37,753 nt of DNA from Candidatus Omnitrophota bacterium (GTDB taxonomy: Bacteria; Omnitrophota; Gorgyraeia; Gygaellales; Profunditerraquicolaceae): assembly GCA_028716705.1 (NCBI GenBank), contig JAQUPI010000012.1, positions 1 through 37,753 of the forward strand, written 5' to 3'. The notes beneath the pieces were generated by a model, which saw only the letters and a list, made by a program, of their open reading frames with translations, ran no database searches and had not been told where the DNA came from. Numbering within the stretch: the first letter of the stretch is position 1; each line of letters starts with the position of its first letter. Shown in pieces: positions 23,890-32,680 of the stretch. Both the position numbers and the translations under genes were made by a program.

Positions 23890-25159
23890 GGCTTATCGCC
23901 TTTTTTGCCAGATCAATGACAGATTTCTTGAATACCCTGCCCCTCTCTTCATAATCGCGGAACATATCATAGCTTGAGCACATGGGAGAAAGCAGCACGC
24001 AATCCCCGCGTTTGGCCGAAAGATAAGCCAGGCCAACCGCTTCCTCCAGGGTAGAAGCCTCTTTGATATCCGCGGTACCCCTAAGCGCCGATTTTATCTT
24101 ACCCTTAGCCTCTCCGATCAGAATAACGGCCCTGGCCTTCTGCCGGATCAAATCAGAAACGGCTCCATAATCGCTCCCCTTGTCCTTGCCCCCCGCTATC
24201 AGCAATATGGGCCGCGAGATATTTTTAAATGCCCACAGGGTGGAGTCAACGGTTGTGCTCTTGGAATCATTTATGAATTGCACGTCATTTATCATTTGGA
24301 CATCTTCTAAACGGTGTTCTATGCCCTTAAAGCCGCTAAATACCCGCAAGCATAATTCTTTGTCTATGCCTAATATTGACGCCACAGCCAAAACCGCGGC
24401 GTAATTCGGATTTGATCCGGGCGCGCTTGAGAAATACGCTGTTTTCGGCAAGGCGCCCTGAGCCAAGCCCCTGCAAACAGGGTCTTCTCCGTTCAAAACC
24501 AGATAGTCCCCGCCATCCTGGTTCATAAATACGCGCTTTTTTGCCTCCAGGTACTCTTCCATATCCCTGTATCTGTCGAGATGGTTGCGCGTAAAATTCA
24601 ATATCAGCGCGATCCTCGGCTTAAATCCGCGGATCTTTTCCAGCTGGAAAGAGCTTATTTCCAAAGACACGAAATCCTCCGCCGCCATTTTTTCCACTTC
24701 GCCGCAAAAGGGGTTGCCGATATTCCCGCAGACAAAAGCCTTCCTCCCGGACGCCTCCAAAACCCTGCCGATCAATGTTGTTACCGTGGTTTTCCCGTTC
24801 GAACCTGTTACCGCGATCACATAAGAAGGGCATAACATCCAAGCAAGCTCTATCTCGCTTATGACCGGAACGTTAAATTTCCGGGCCCATATAACAGGCA
24901 GCGCGGTATCGGGTATCCCGGGCGAGAGTATAAGCATATCTTTTCCTTTTATAAAACCCTCGGTATGCGCGCCTATCTCGACTTTTATATTTTTTTGTTT
25001 CAACTGGTCCGCGTAACCGCGCGTCAGATCGCTGGACTGATTATCCGTCACGCTTACCCGCGCCCCTAAACCCTCGATCAGTTTAGCGCAGGCAAACCCC
25101 GAGCGGGCAAGCCCGGCCACGGCTACGTTTTTGCTCCTGAAATAATCGGCGTTCCTCAT
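23879..25159 (-). CDS. murD: UDP-N-acetylmuramoylalanine--D-glutamate ligase
   Basis: MurD adds D-glutamate to UDP-MurNAc-L-Ala in the cytosol. The 426 aa Mur ligase begins with an N-terminal Rossmann-like UDP-binding domain (VAVAGLARSGFACAKLIEGLGARVSVTD). It then carries the ATP loop AVTGSNGKTTVTTLIG, FVSLEISSFQLE, LNFTRNHLDRY, INDSKSTTVDSTLWAF and GGKDKGSDY. The SCSSYDMF-like C-terminal block (MCSSYDMFRDYEERG) is characteristic of MurD. It overlaps mraY by 4 bp and ftsW by 11 bp. Confidence 0.97.
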   Translation of the reverse strand: MRNADYFRSKNVAVAGLARSGFACAKLIEGLGARVSVTDNQSSDLTRGYADQLKQKNIKVEIGAHTEGFIKGKDMLILSPGIPDTALPVIWARKFNVPVISEIELAWMLCPSYVIAVTGSNGKTTVTTLIGRVLEASGRKAFVCGNIGNPFCGEVEKMAAEDFVSLEISSFQLEKIRGFKPRIALILNFTRNHLDRYRDMEEYLEAKKRVFMNQDGGDYLVLNGEDPVCRGLAQGALPKTAYFSSAPGSNPNYAAVLAVASILGIDKELCLRVFSGFKGIEHRLEDVQMINDVQFINDSKSTTVDSTLWAFKNISRPILLIAGGKDKGSDYGAVSDLIRQKARAVILIGEAKGKIKSALRGTADIKEASTLEEAVGLAYLSAKRGDCVLLSPMCSSYDMFRDYEERGRVFKKSVIDLAKKAISHGA

Positions 25160-26244
25160 CTGATCTTTAAGGTGACTATCGTGAAAAGGGAAAGTAAGGC
25201 CGCTATTATCCAGAACCTTACGATCACCTTGCTTTCCGGCCAGCCAAGGAATTGAAAATGGTGGTGCAGCGGAGCTATTTTGAATATGCGTTTTCCGGTG
25301 AGCTTAAAAGACGCGACCTGTAAAATTACCGAAAGGGCCTCGATAACAAAAATACCTCCTACTATGATCAAAAGCAGCTCTTTCTTTATCAATAACGCGA
25401 CGGTACCTAAAGCCCCTCCCAGGGCCAAAGACCCGACATCTCCCATAAATATAGAAGCCGGGTAACAGTTAAACCAGAGAAAACCCAGTCCCGCGCCGAG
25501 GATGCTCGAACAGAATACGGTAAGCTCCCCGCTGCCTTTTAGGTACGGGATAAAAAGGTATTCACTGAACCGGATATTCCCTGAAACATAGCTTAAAACA
25601 CTGAACGCCAAAGCGGCCATGATCACCGTGCCTATGGCCAAACCGTCCAAACCGTCAGTCAGGTTAACCGCGTTAGAGGAGCCTGTCACCACAAGGATGA
25701 CAAAAAAGATATAAAAGATCCCCAGCTCCAGGGAAACATCCTTAAGAAAAGGCACATCCACTCTGGTGGGGTTATCAGGGGTCAAAAAGAGGATAGTCCC
25801 TATAACCAGGCCTAATATTATCTGGCTCATGAATTTTGAGGCGGCGGTAAGACCTTTTGATTTCTTCCTGATATGCTTCAGGTAATCATCCGTAAAGCCG
25901 GTTATACCCAGCCATACCGTGCTGAAGAAAACGAGCTGTATATAACGGTTGGACAGGTCAGCCCAAAGCAGGGACGCAGATAATACGGCAGACAGGATCA
26001 ATAAGCCGCCCATCGTGGGGGTATCTTGTTTTCTTCCGTGCAGCTCGTAAAGTTTCACGCTGTCTTCCTTCCTTACGTTCTCCCCTATTTTCAGGCGGGT
26101 CAAAAACCTGATGATCACGGGCCCAAGGGCAACGCTGATCAAAAAGGCGGTAATGGTCGCCATCGCGGCGCGGAAGGTAATATAGCGGAAGATATTGAAG
26201 AAGGAGATCGACTGGTGTAACGGATAAAGTAAATGATAAAGCAT
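25156..26244 (-). CDS. mraY: Phospho-N-acetylmuramoyl-pentapeptide transferase
   Basis: MraY transfers phospho-MurNAc-pentapeptide to undecaprenyl phosphate to form lipid I in the inner membrane. The 362 aa protein has about ten membrane segments. It contains KEDSVKLYELHGRKQDTPTMGG, FTDDYLKHIRKKSKGL, SSNAVNLTDGLDGLAIG, CYPASIFMGDVGSLALGG and PLHHHFQFLGWPESKV, which hold the conserved Asp and His residues of the active site. It lies 6 bp from murF and overlaps murD by 4 bp. Confidence 0.98.
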   Translation of the reverse strand: MLYHLLYPLHQSISFFNIFRYITFRAAMATITAFLISVALGPVIIRFLTRLKIGENVRKEDSVKLYELHGRKQDTPTMGGLLILSAVLSASLLWADLSNRYIQLVFFSTVWLGITGFTDDYLKHIRKKSKGLTAASKFMSQIILGLVIGTILFLTPDNPTRVDVPFLKDVSLELGIFYIFFVILVVTGSSNAVNLTDGLDGLAIGTVIMAALAFSVLSYVSGNIRFSEYLFIPYLKGSGELTVFCSSILGAGLGFLWFNCYPASIFMGDVGSLALGGALGTVALLIKKELLLIIVGGIFVIEALSVILQVASFKLTGKRIFKIAPLHHHFQFLGWPESKVIVRFWIIAALLSLFTIVTLKIR

Positions 26245-26250
26245 ATTTTT

Positions 26251-27615
26251 TTATTTTCCCGGAAAAATATTTTCCATTTTCATGGAGCGGGAACCCTTAA
26301 CCAGCACAAAATCGCCTTTTCCCAGCGATAGACGGGAAAAAATGATATCACGCGCGTTATCGGAGGTATCGCAGGAAAAGATCCTGCCTCTGTCAAAATA
26401 GGCGTCTTCGGCCGCTTTTGCCGCCATTCTCGATAAGGGCCCTACCGTTATAAATACATCGCAGCATTGCGCCGCGCGGCGGCCGGCCTCATAATGGAAT
26501 TTTTGGCTGTCCCTGCCCAGCTCCAGCATATCCCCCATGACAAAAACCTTCTTTCCCTTTACCGGTATACGGGTGAAGGCATCCAATGCCTGCTCTAGAG
26601 AAAGAGGGTTAGAATTATAGGTGTCGTCAATAAATCTGATACCGCGTAATACCCTGATCTTAAGCCTGCCTTGAGGAAAATCAAATGTCTTTAACCTTGA
26701 GGCGATATGTTTATGGGGAATGCCAAATACCCGCCCGGCCGTTATCGCGGCCAAGGCATTATAGATATTATAATACCCTGGAGTATTCAATGTAAATTTA
26801 TATTTTTTATTAACGTAAAAGCTGTGGCTTCCGCGGAGGCTGATTATATCCGAAGCCGAGAAGTCCCCGCCATTGTTTATCCCAAAGCTTAAAACAAAAG
26901 TTTTACCGCCTTTGGCCGCTATCTTGCTTTTTAATAAGCCGTCGTCCGAATTCAGTATACAGATGCGGGGGTTCTTCAGCCCTTTTACGACATTGTATTT
27001 TTCCCTCAAAACTCCCGCTATGGTCCCGAAATGCTCCAGGTGGCTAGGCCCGATATTTGTGATAATTCCTATATTCGGCTCGCATATGCCGGCGAGGTAC
27101 CCGGCTTCCCCAAAATGGTTTGTGCCTATTTCGAGCACGGCGATCTGGAAAGACTTGTCCAACCTAAGCAGCGTTAAGGGCAGGCCTATATGGTTGTTTT
27201 TAGTGCCTTCGTTTTTCAATACCTTGAAATTATTCGAAAGGACATGGGCGGCCATATCTTTTGTAGTGGTCTTCCCATTACTGCCCGTAACCGCGATAAC
27301 CGGGATATCGAATCTTCTCCTGTGGAACCTGGCAATATCGCCCAGCGCCTTTGTCGTATCCTTTACTTTAATGACAGGTAATTTGTGACTTGTGACTTGT
27401 GACTTGTGACTTGTGACTATTACGGCCTTTGCTCCCCTCTTAATCGCCTGGCCGACAAAATCGTGCCCGTCAAAATTGTCCCCCTTTACCGCTATGAAGG
27501 CGTCGCCTGGTTTCAGGGTCCTTGAATCTATGGATATGCCCTTTACGCGCCCGTTTGAAACTCCGCCGGAGAAATATCCCCCAGACGCTTCCGTTAATTC
27601 ATCGAGCGTAAACAT
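26251..27615 (-). CDS. murF: UDP-MurNAc-tripeptide D-alanyl-D-alanine ligase
   Basis: MurF adds the D-Ala-D-Ala made by Ddl, completing the pentapeptide. The 454 aa protein has the N-terminal UDP-binding domain (SIDSRTLKPGDAFIAVKGDNFDGHDF), the ATP loop AVTGSNGKTTTKDMAAHVL, NEGTKNNHIGLPLTLL, GTNHFGEAGYLAGICEP, NIGPSHLEHFG and DDTYNSNPLSLEQAL. Residues around 70-85 (VTSHKSQVTSHKLP) are an unusual in-frame insertion encoded by five tandem heptamers, located in a surface loop of the N-terminal domain. It overlaps murE by 22 bp. The catalytic parts are intact. Confidence 0.97.
   Translation of the reverse strand: MFTLDELTEASGGYFSGGVSNGRVKGISIDSRTLKPGDAFIAVKGDNFDGHDFVGQAIKRGAKAVIVTSHKSQVTSHKLPVIKVKDTTKALGDIARFHRRRFDIPVIAVTGSNGKTTTKDMAAHVLSNNFKVLKNEGTKNNHIGLPLTLLRLDKSFQIAVLEIGTNHFGEAGYLAGICEPNIGIITNIGPSHLEHFGTIAGVLREKYNVVKGLKNPRICILNSDDGLLKSKIAAKGGKTFVLSFGINNGGDFSASDIISLRGSHSFYVNKKYKFTLNTPGYYNIYNALAAITAGRVFGIPHKHIASRLKTFDFPQGRLKIRVLRGIRFIDDTYNSNPLSLEQALDAFTRIPVKGKKVFVMGDMLELGRDSQKFHYEAGRRAAQCCDVFITVGPLSRMAAKAAEDAYFDRGRIFSCDTSDNARDIIFSRLSLGKGDFVLVKGSRSMKMENIFPGK
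27383..27417 (+). repeat. Five tandem TTGTGAC heptamers inside murF
   Basis: Five perfect consecutive copies of TTGTGAC (GTCACAA on the coding strand). Because three 7-nt units equal seven codons, the array is read as a repeating VTSHKSQ-type peptide without breaking the frame. It lies between the AVIV strand and the conserved VKDTTKALGDIA of the MurF N-terminal domain. Confidence 0.9.
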
Positions 27616-29057
27616 TCTCTGGCAACCTTGCTATCGTTAAAATATACCGTCTTCCCTTTTAACACCTGGTAATTCTCATGGCCCTTGCCGGCTATTAACA
27701 CGATATCCCCTTTCTTAGCCAGGAAGAGCGATTCCCTGATCGCCTTCTCGCGGTCAAAAATAACCCGGTAATTATCCTTCTTTATCCCTTTTATTACGCC
27801 GTTTATTATTTCTTCCGGGTCCTCGGACCGGGGATTATCGCTGGTAATAATAACGCGGTCCGCCAGTTCAGAAGCCGCGCGCCCCATCTTTGGCCTTTTC
27901 CCCTTGTCGCGCTCGCCCCCGCACCCGAAGACGACAATTATCCTTCCTTCGGATACCTGCCTTAAGGAGCTTATTACATTGGTAAGGGCGTCATCAGTAT
28001 GCGCGTAATCCACAAAAACGGAAAAACCTTTGTCGCACCTTATCCGCTCCAGCCTTCCGGGCACAGAATAAAATTTCTCAAAAACGCTTTCTAACGCCTC
28101 CCTGGGCAATCTTTCCCCTAGGGCCCAGGCGCAAGCCGCAAGGACATTGTAAACATTATGGCGGCCTATAAGCCTGGTTTTAAGGCGTATATTTTCTTTA
28201 AGCAATTTCAGATCGAATTCGGTACCCAAAATGCCCAGCTCTATGTCGCCGGCGCGCACATCGGCGTCGTTTTCTATGGCGTAAGTAATTACCCGGCGCC
28301 CCTTAACCATGCCCTTAAGCCTGCGGCCATATTTATCGTCAATATTGATCACGGCGAACGCGTCGCGGCCTAAAGACTTAAAAAGCTTTGATTTGGCCAG
28401 GAAATAATCCGCGAATGTACGGTGATAATCCAGGTGGTCCTGCGTCAAATTGGTAAAAATAGCGGAATGGAAATCGATATCGGCTGTCCTGTCCTGGGAA
28501 AGGGCGTGCGACGAAACTTCCATTATCGCGTGGGTTAGTTTACTTTTTACCATTTCCTTAAGGAAGGATTGCAGCTCGACCGCGCCCGGGGTGGTATTCC
28601 TGGAAGGTAGGATTTTATTCTTAAGGCGGTAATTAATCGTACCTATGACAGCGGGTTTAAAACCGGAACTCTTTAATAACGCTTCCAAAAGGTAAGTTAT
28701 GGTGGTCTTGCCGTTTGTCCCGGTGATACCCGCGACTTTTATCTTTGAGGAAGGATAACCGTAAAATCCAGCGGCCAGCCTCGCCAGCGCCCCGCGCGCG
28801 TCTTTTACCTGAATAAACGCTGCTCTTTTGCTTGTGTCTTGTGACTTGTGTCTTGTGACTATTATCGCTTTTGCTCCCTTTTCTATCGCCTCTTCGATAA
28901 ATTGCCGTCCGTCTAAACGCGTCCCTTCTATAGCGACAAAAATAAAGCCATCGGAAATTTCCTTGGAATTGCAGCTGATGCCTTTTACTTCGAAATCCTC
29001 AAAACCTCGGGCGGTTATTGGCTTATCCAGCGCGCTAATCAGTTCTTTGGCTTTCAT
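27594..29057 (-). CDS. murE: UDP-MurNAc-L-Ala-D-Glu--meso-diaminopimelate ligase
   Basis: MurE adds the third residue of the peptidoglycan stem. The 487 aa protein shows ISCNSKEISDGFIFVAIEGTRLDGRQF (UDP-binding domain), GITGTNGKTTITYLLEALL, NTTPGAVELQSFL, EVSSHALSQDR, FTNLTQDHLDYHRTF, DYAHTDDALTNVI and SDNPRSEDPEEII. The DNPR motif marks meso-diaminopimelate rather than lysine specificity and is good evidence for diderm-type peptidoglycan. A short insertion of heptamer origin (VTRHKSQDTSKRAA) follows the AIIV strand at a site homologous to that in murF. It overlaps ftsI by 23 bp and murF by 22 bp. Confidence 0.97.
   Translation of the reverse strand: MKAKELISALDKPITARGFEDFEVKGISCNSKEISDGFIFVAIEGTRLDGRQFIEEAIEKGAKAIIVTRHKSQDTSKRAAFIQVKDARGALARLAAGFYGYPSSKIKVAGITGTNGKTTITYLLEALLKSSGFKPAVIGTINYRLKNKILPSRNTTPGAVELQSFLKEMVKSKLTHAIMEVSSHALSQDRTADIDFHSAIFTNLTQDHLDYHRTFADYFLAKSKLFKSLGRDAFAVINIDDKYGRRLKGMVKGRRVITYAIENDADVRAGDIELGILGTEFDLKLLKENIRLKTRLIGRHNVYNVLAACAWALGERLPREALESVFEKFYSVPGRLERIRCDKGFSVFVDYAHTDDALTNVISSLRQVSEGRIIVVFGCGGERDKGKRPKMGRAASELADRVIITSDNPRSEDPEEIINGVIKGIKKDNYRVIFDREKAIRESLFLAKKGDIVLIAGKGHENYQVLKGKTVYFNDSKVARECLRSMN
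28831..28858 (+). repeat. Four tandem CTTGTG(T/A) heptamers inside murE
   Basis: Units read CTTGTGT, CTTGTGA, CTTGTGT, CTTGTGA with no spacing. On the coding strand they give the HKSQDTSK residues after the AIIVT strand. The array is the same family as in murF, but with an alternating last base. Confidence 0.85.
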
Positions 29058-30759
29058 TGGACGCTAAGACCTCGTTTACGGGATTCTTGTTTTTTAGGTA
29101 CCGCAGGACATCAGCCGCTACATTTTTAAACACAGGCGCCGCCACGACCCCGCCGAAATAATAAGGCCTGGGCTCATCCAGCGTTACGACAATGGCGATC
29201 AGCGGCTCTTCGGCGGGAGCGAATCCGATAAAAGAAGCTATGAATTTCCTGTGCGAATAAGCTCCGTTCGGCTCTAATTTTTGCGCGGTGCCGGTTTTGC
29301 CGCCTGCCGTAAAACCGGGGATTTTCGCCATCCTTCCCGTTCCCGTTTCCACGACCCCGGTCAAGATCTTCTTTACCCTGTTGGCCGTATCTTCGGAGAT
29401 GACCCTGCGCACAGAAACTGGGGAAAAAGATTTGATCGTTTCTCCTTGTTTATCTCTTATCTCTTTAACGATATGCGGCTTCATCAACTGGCCGCCATTG
29501 GCAATTACCGATATAGCGCTGGCTAACTGCAGCGCGGTCACCCCTACTTCCTGCCCCATTGGAATGGCGGACATAGTTGTCTTGGACCAGAACCTGGGCT
29601 CCTTAGCCATCCCAGAGATCTCTCCCGGAAGATCGATCCCCGATTTTGCGCCGAAACCGAATGACTTTACATATTTGTAGATGATCTCCGGACCCAGGAC
29701 CTGCGCCACCTTGGCCGTCCCGATATTGCTGGATTGCTCTATGACCTCCCTGAAGGTGAGCCAGCCGTGCGGCCGGTGGTCATGCAGTATGTGCCCGCCC
29801 ACCTTATAAGCGCCATTTTCGCAGAAGAATTTATCCTGCTCAACTACTTTCTTCTCTTCGAGGGCGGCAGACGCGGTAACTATCTTGAATACCGAACCGG
29901 GCTCAAACAGATCGGAGACCGAGCGGTTGCGCCGCCTGTCTTTATCTATGTTGTTATACTGGTTCAGATCGAATGTGGGCCGGTTAACCATCGCCAATAT
30001 CGCCCCTGTCCGCGGGTCCATGACGATAATGCTGGCCGCGAAAGCGCGGTAAACCTTAAACGCCTTTTCTAATTCCCTTTCGGCTATATACTGGATCACT
30101 TCATCAATGGTAAGGACCACATCATATCCGTCTACGGGAAGCGCCATCTTCTGTTCAAGGTCCAGCCTCTTCTGGCGGGCGTCCCTCAGGATCAAAGACC
30201 AACCCTGGGAACCCTTAAGGTATTTATCATAGCGTAACTCGATGCCTTCCAATCCCACATTATCCAGGCCGCAGAAACCTACAATATGGCTGGCGAGATA
30301 ACTGTTAGGATAGGAGCGCTTGCTCTCCTTTAGAAATCCCAGCCCCTTTATGCCAAGCTTCTCGATCGCTCCTTTTTGCGAAGGAGAGATCTTCCTGGCC
30401 AGCCAAACGAAGGATTTCTTCCGGTATAGCCTATCTTTTAAAAACGAGTGGTCGAGATTTAATATGGAGGGGAGGCTTTTTATGGCGGTATCCTTGTCCC
30501 TGTCCGCCATCCCGTTGGGGGAGGCGTAAAGGGAATCCGCGGATACGTTTACGGCCTGCGGCTTGAGGTTCAAATCGTATATAGCGCCCCGGCGCGGCTC
30601 AAGCTCCACAAAAAGATTATGTTGCTTCTGCGCGATTTTCGCGAAATAATCCGCTCGGAAAAACTGGATCAGAGACAGGCGGGCGATACAAAATAAGAGG
30701 AACGCGAAGAAAAATAAAAATACCGCATTAACTCTGCGGCGGTTATTGACTATATGCAC
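29035..30759 (-). CDS. ftsI: Penicillin-binding protein 3 / FtsI (septal transpeptidase)
   Basis: FtsI crosslinks septal peptidoglycan as partner of FtsW. The 574 aa class B PBP has a membrane anchor (about residues 12-32), a pedestal domain beginning with EPRRGAIYDLN, and a transpeptidase domain with SVFK (Ser289, Lys292), SSN (343-345) and KTGT (about 488). There is no C-terminal PASTA domain; the protein ends soon after the catalytic domain. The start appears to be GTG (30757-30759), since the next in-frame Met is far inside, and no convincing Shine-Dalgarno sequence is seen. A 50-bp gap with nothing notable separates it from ftsL. It overlaps murE by 23 bp. Confidence 0.96.
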   Translation of the reverse strand: MHIVNNRRRVNAVFLFFFAFLLFCIARLSLIQFFRADYFAKIAQKQHNLFVELEPRRGAIYDLNLKPQAVNVSADSLYASPNGMADRDKDTAIKSLPSILNLDHSFLKDRLYRKKSFVWLARKISPSQKGAIEKLGIKGLGFLKESKRSYPNSYLASHIVGFCGLDNVGLEGIELRYDKYLKGSQGWSLILRDARQKRLDLEQKMALPVDGYDVVLTIDEVIQYIAERELEKAFKVYRAFAASIIVMDPRTGAILAMVNRPTFDLNQYNNIDKDRRRNRSVSDLFEPGSVFKIVTASAALEEKKVVEQDKFFCENGAYKVGGHILHDHRPHGWLTFREVIEQSSNIGTAKVAQVLGPEIIYKYVKSFGFGAKSGIDLPGEISGMAKEPRFWSKTTMSAIPMGQEVGVTALQLASAISVIANGGQLMKPHIVKEIRDKQGETIKSFSPVSVRRVISEDTANRVKKILTGVVETGTGRMAKIPGFTAGGKTGTAQKLEPNGAYSHRKFIASFIGFAPAEEPLIAIVVTLDEPRPYYFGGVVAAPVFKNVAADVLRYLKNKNPVNEVLASNESQRTD

Positions 30760-30809
30760 ACGTTTATATCGAGGTTAATAATTGAAAGGTTAGGTATCTT
30801 TCGCTGAAA

Positions 30810-31178
30810 CTAACGACGGTCGATGGTCCTGGCTTCAGCTTGCCTTTTGATGCCGAAAACCGAAGCGGCTAAACTTTTGAGGCTCGAAGATCTATGATCG
30901 GCCGTCGTGCCTTGTGAGACGCCGGGGACTTTTACCACACGATAACTGTCAGGCATCTCGAAATTACTCGCGGTTATCCTGTCGTTGAGCAGCACGAGCG
31001 ACGTATTTTTGTTTATATTATACCTCAGCATGGTATTTTTATCAAGCGAATCCCGCAGCAATACGGACCTTTTTTGCCCCACATAAGCCAGGCGGAATAT
31101 CTCTGTCTGCTGGCAGACATAAAGAAGGCAAAGGCAGGTGACAGAGGCAACCAGTAACATGAATTTAGGCAGTTTCAT
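30810..31178 (-). CDS. ftsL: FtsL-like bitopic division protein
   Basis: The product is 122 aa from the ATG at 31178. It has a short basic N-terminus, one membrane helix (about residues 5-22: FMLLVASVTCLCLLYVC) and a short heptad-like stretch to about residue 70. A conserved-looking MPDSYRVVKVP and a polar tail follow. FtsL proteins are poorly conserved, so the call rests on size, topology and position between rsmH and ftsI. The track ORF from 31256 includes 26 residues overlapping the rsmH 3' end and is rejected. The chosen ATG is 1 bp after the rsmH stop. Confidence 0.78.
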   Translation of the reverse strand: MKLPKFMLLVASVTCLCLLYVCQQTEIFRLAYVGQKRSVLLRDSLDKNTMLRYNINKNTSLVLLNDRITASNFEMPDSYRVVKVPGVSQGTTADHRSSSLKSLAASVFGIKRQAEARTIDRR

Positions 31179-31179
31179 C

Positions 31180-32073
31180 TTATATTTTCTCAGCGACCCT
31201 GAACTTACTGCTCCTGCTCGCGGGGTTTTCAATGACCTCGGCTTCCCTGGGAACAAGCGGTTTCTGGGTAATTATTTTTATCCTCTCTTGGGAGGCGAAT
31301 TTACGGAAAGCGAACTTGACTATCCTGTCCTCGAGAGAATGAAATGAGATCACGCAGATCCTTCCGGAAACCCCTAAAAGTTCTATGGCTTTACTTATAC
31401 CGGTTTCTATGGTCTCCAGTTCCCTGTTTACGGCGATGCGCACAGCTTGAAAAGTGCGGGTGGCCGGGTGTATCCGGTAATGCCTGTACTTGGGAGGTAT
31501 TGCCCTGACCACGATATCGCTTAATTCCTTTGTCGTGGTAATGGCGCGGCGTTCCCTTTCCTGTACGAGCGAACGCGCGATACGATTGTGCCATCTTTCT
31601 TGCCCAAAAGTCCAAAGCATGGAAGAGATCTCCTCCTCATTCAGGTTATTTATCAGGTCATAGGCGCTGATGAAACTGCTCCTGTCAAAGCGCATATCCA
31701 ATGGCCCTTCGCTTTGGAAGCTGAAACCCCTCTCCGGGTCTTCCAGCTGGTAAGAGGAAAGCCCCAGGTCAAAAAGCGCTCCGTCTATCTTTGATATTCT
31801 CAGCTCACGCATTACCGCGTCGATATCGGAAAAGTTCCCGTGCACGAATTCGCACGCTGAGCCAAAATCGCTTAACCTGCTTTTGGCTATCATAAGCGAA
31901 TCCTCGTCCCGGTCAATACCGATAAGCCTTCCGCCCGGCAGAATGCGTTCGATCATCGCGCGTGAATGCCCGCCCGTGCCTATAGTCGCGTCGACTATAG
32001 TCTTGCCGGGGCTAAGCATGAGATAATCTACCACTTCAGATAACATAACTGGGATATGATATTTCTGAGCCAC
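31180..32073 (-). CDS. rsmH: 16S rRNA (cytosine(1402)-N4)-methyltransferase
   Basis: RsmH (MraW) methylates N4 of C1402 in the 16S rRNA decoding site using S-adenosylmethionine. The 297 aa protein has HIPVMLSEVVDYL, the SAM loop DATIGTGGHSRAMIE, GIDRDEDSL, GALFDLGLSSYQLEDPERGFSF, PLDMRFD and HPATRTFQAVRIAVNRELE, and ends with the VISFHSLEDRIVK block. The start is GTG (32071-32073) with no clear Shine-Dalgarno sequence, 15 bp after the mraZ stop. It is the canonical second dcw gene. Confidence 0.97.
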   Translation of the reverse strand: MAQKYHIPVMLSEVVDYLMLSPGKTIVDATIGTGGHSRAMIERILPGGRLIGIDRDEDSLMIAKSRLSDFGSACEFVHGNFSDIDAVMRELRISKIDGALFDLGLSSYQLEDPERGFSFQSEGPLDMRFDRSSFISAYDLINNLNEEEISSMLWTFGQERWHNRIARSLVQERERRAITTTKELSDIVVRAIPPKYRHYRIHPATRTFQAVRIAVNRELETIETGISKAIELLGVSGRICVISFHSLEDRIVKFAFRKFASQERIKIITQKPLVPREAEVIENPASRSSKFRVAEKI

Positions 32074-32088
32074 GGAATAAACTCGACA

Positions 32089-32526
32089 CTAAGTGTCCAT
32101 TAATTTTTCAGCGATCTCTTCGAAAGACTGCTGGGAGCTGCCGTAAAATTCCTGCCATTTATCCTTTGCCCAGATCTCTACCCTGTTGGATACGCCTACG
32201 ATGACCACGTCCCTTTTTATCTGGGCGAAATCTTTCAGGTATTGGGGTATAAGGATCCTGCCTTGTTTATCGGCAATGACATCTACCGCCCCGGAAAAAT
32301 ATAAACGGTTAAAGGTCCTGGATTGCTGTTTAGTGAAAGAAACGGCCTTGAATTTGTTTTCCTGAGAACGCCACTCCTCTTCAGAAAACATGAAGAGGCA
32401 TTTATCCAATCCCCGGGTAACGAAGAATTTTTCCACGAAATGCGCCTTGGCGGCTTCGCGGAATTTGGCGGGCAAGATGACACGTCCCTTGCGGTCTATG
32501 GAATGAATATACTCCCCATAGAACAT
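32089..32526 (-). CDS. mraZ: Transcriptional regulator MraZ
   Basis: MraZ is a DNA-binding AbrB-like protein that controls its own dcw operon in bacteria where it has been studied. The 145 aa protein has the two tandem swapped-hairpin units expected, with HSIDRKGRVILPAKFREA at the N-terminus and VIADKQGRILIPQYLKDFA in the second half, each carrying the D..GR...P signature. It is the first gene of the dcw operon. Three correctly spaced candidate MraZ boxes lie just upstream, so autoregulation is likely here too. An AAAGGA lies 8 nt before the ATG. Confidence 0.97.
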   Translation of the reverse strand: MFYGEYIHSIDRKGRVILPAKFREAAKAHFVEKFFVTRGLDKCLFMFSEEEWRSQENKFKAVSFTKQQSRTFNRLYFSGAVDVIADKQGRILIPQYLKDFAQIKRDVVIVGVSNRVEIWAKDKWQEFYGSSQQSFEEIAEKLMDT

Positions 32527-32539
32527 AATTTATGTCCTT

Positions 32540-32567
32540 TCCACTTTCCTCCACTTATATCCACTTT
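32540..32567 (-). promoter_or_regulatory. MraZ box array (operator) upstream of mraZ
   Basis: Three GTGGA boxes on the minus strand (complements at 32540-32544, 32550-32554 and 32560-32564) are spaced exactly 10 bp apart, and each is preceded by AA. This matches the known MraZ operator layout of short GTGG-type direct repeats at one helical turn. The array lies between the -10 element and the mraZ start codon. Confidence 0.8.
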
Positions 32568-32575
32568 GTATGCCA

Positions 32576-32604
32576 AGTATAGATAAAACAGGCATCCTTG
32601 TCAA
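32576..32604 (-). promoter_or_regulatory. Sigma70-type promoter of the dcw operon
   Basis: The minus strand has a perfect TTGACA (32599-32604), a 17-nt spacer and TATACT (32576-32581). Transcription would start near 32569, at the edge of the first MraZ box. No other promoter of this quality was found between here and ftsA, so the 15 dcw genes plus the peptidase gene may share it. Confidence 0.82.
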
Positions 32605-32680
32605 GAAGAAAATTTCCGTAACTTACTATAACACAACAAGTAGTGGTATTATTTGAGAACGATGGGCATATATTGTGGCA

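Noticed and set aside
27383-27417. Heptamer array as a CRISPR or minisatellite locus
   Set aside because: Units are 7 bp with no spacers, few copies, and lie inside a core coding gene.
31179-31256. N-terminal extension of the ftsL ORF
   Set aside because: It overlaps the 3' end of rsmH. The ATG at 31178 directly precedes the membrane helix.
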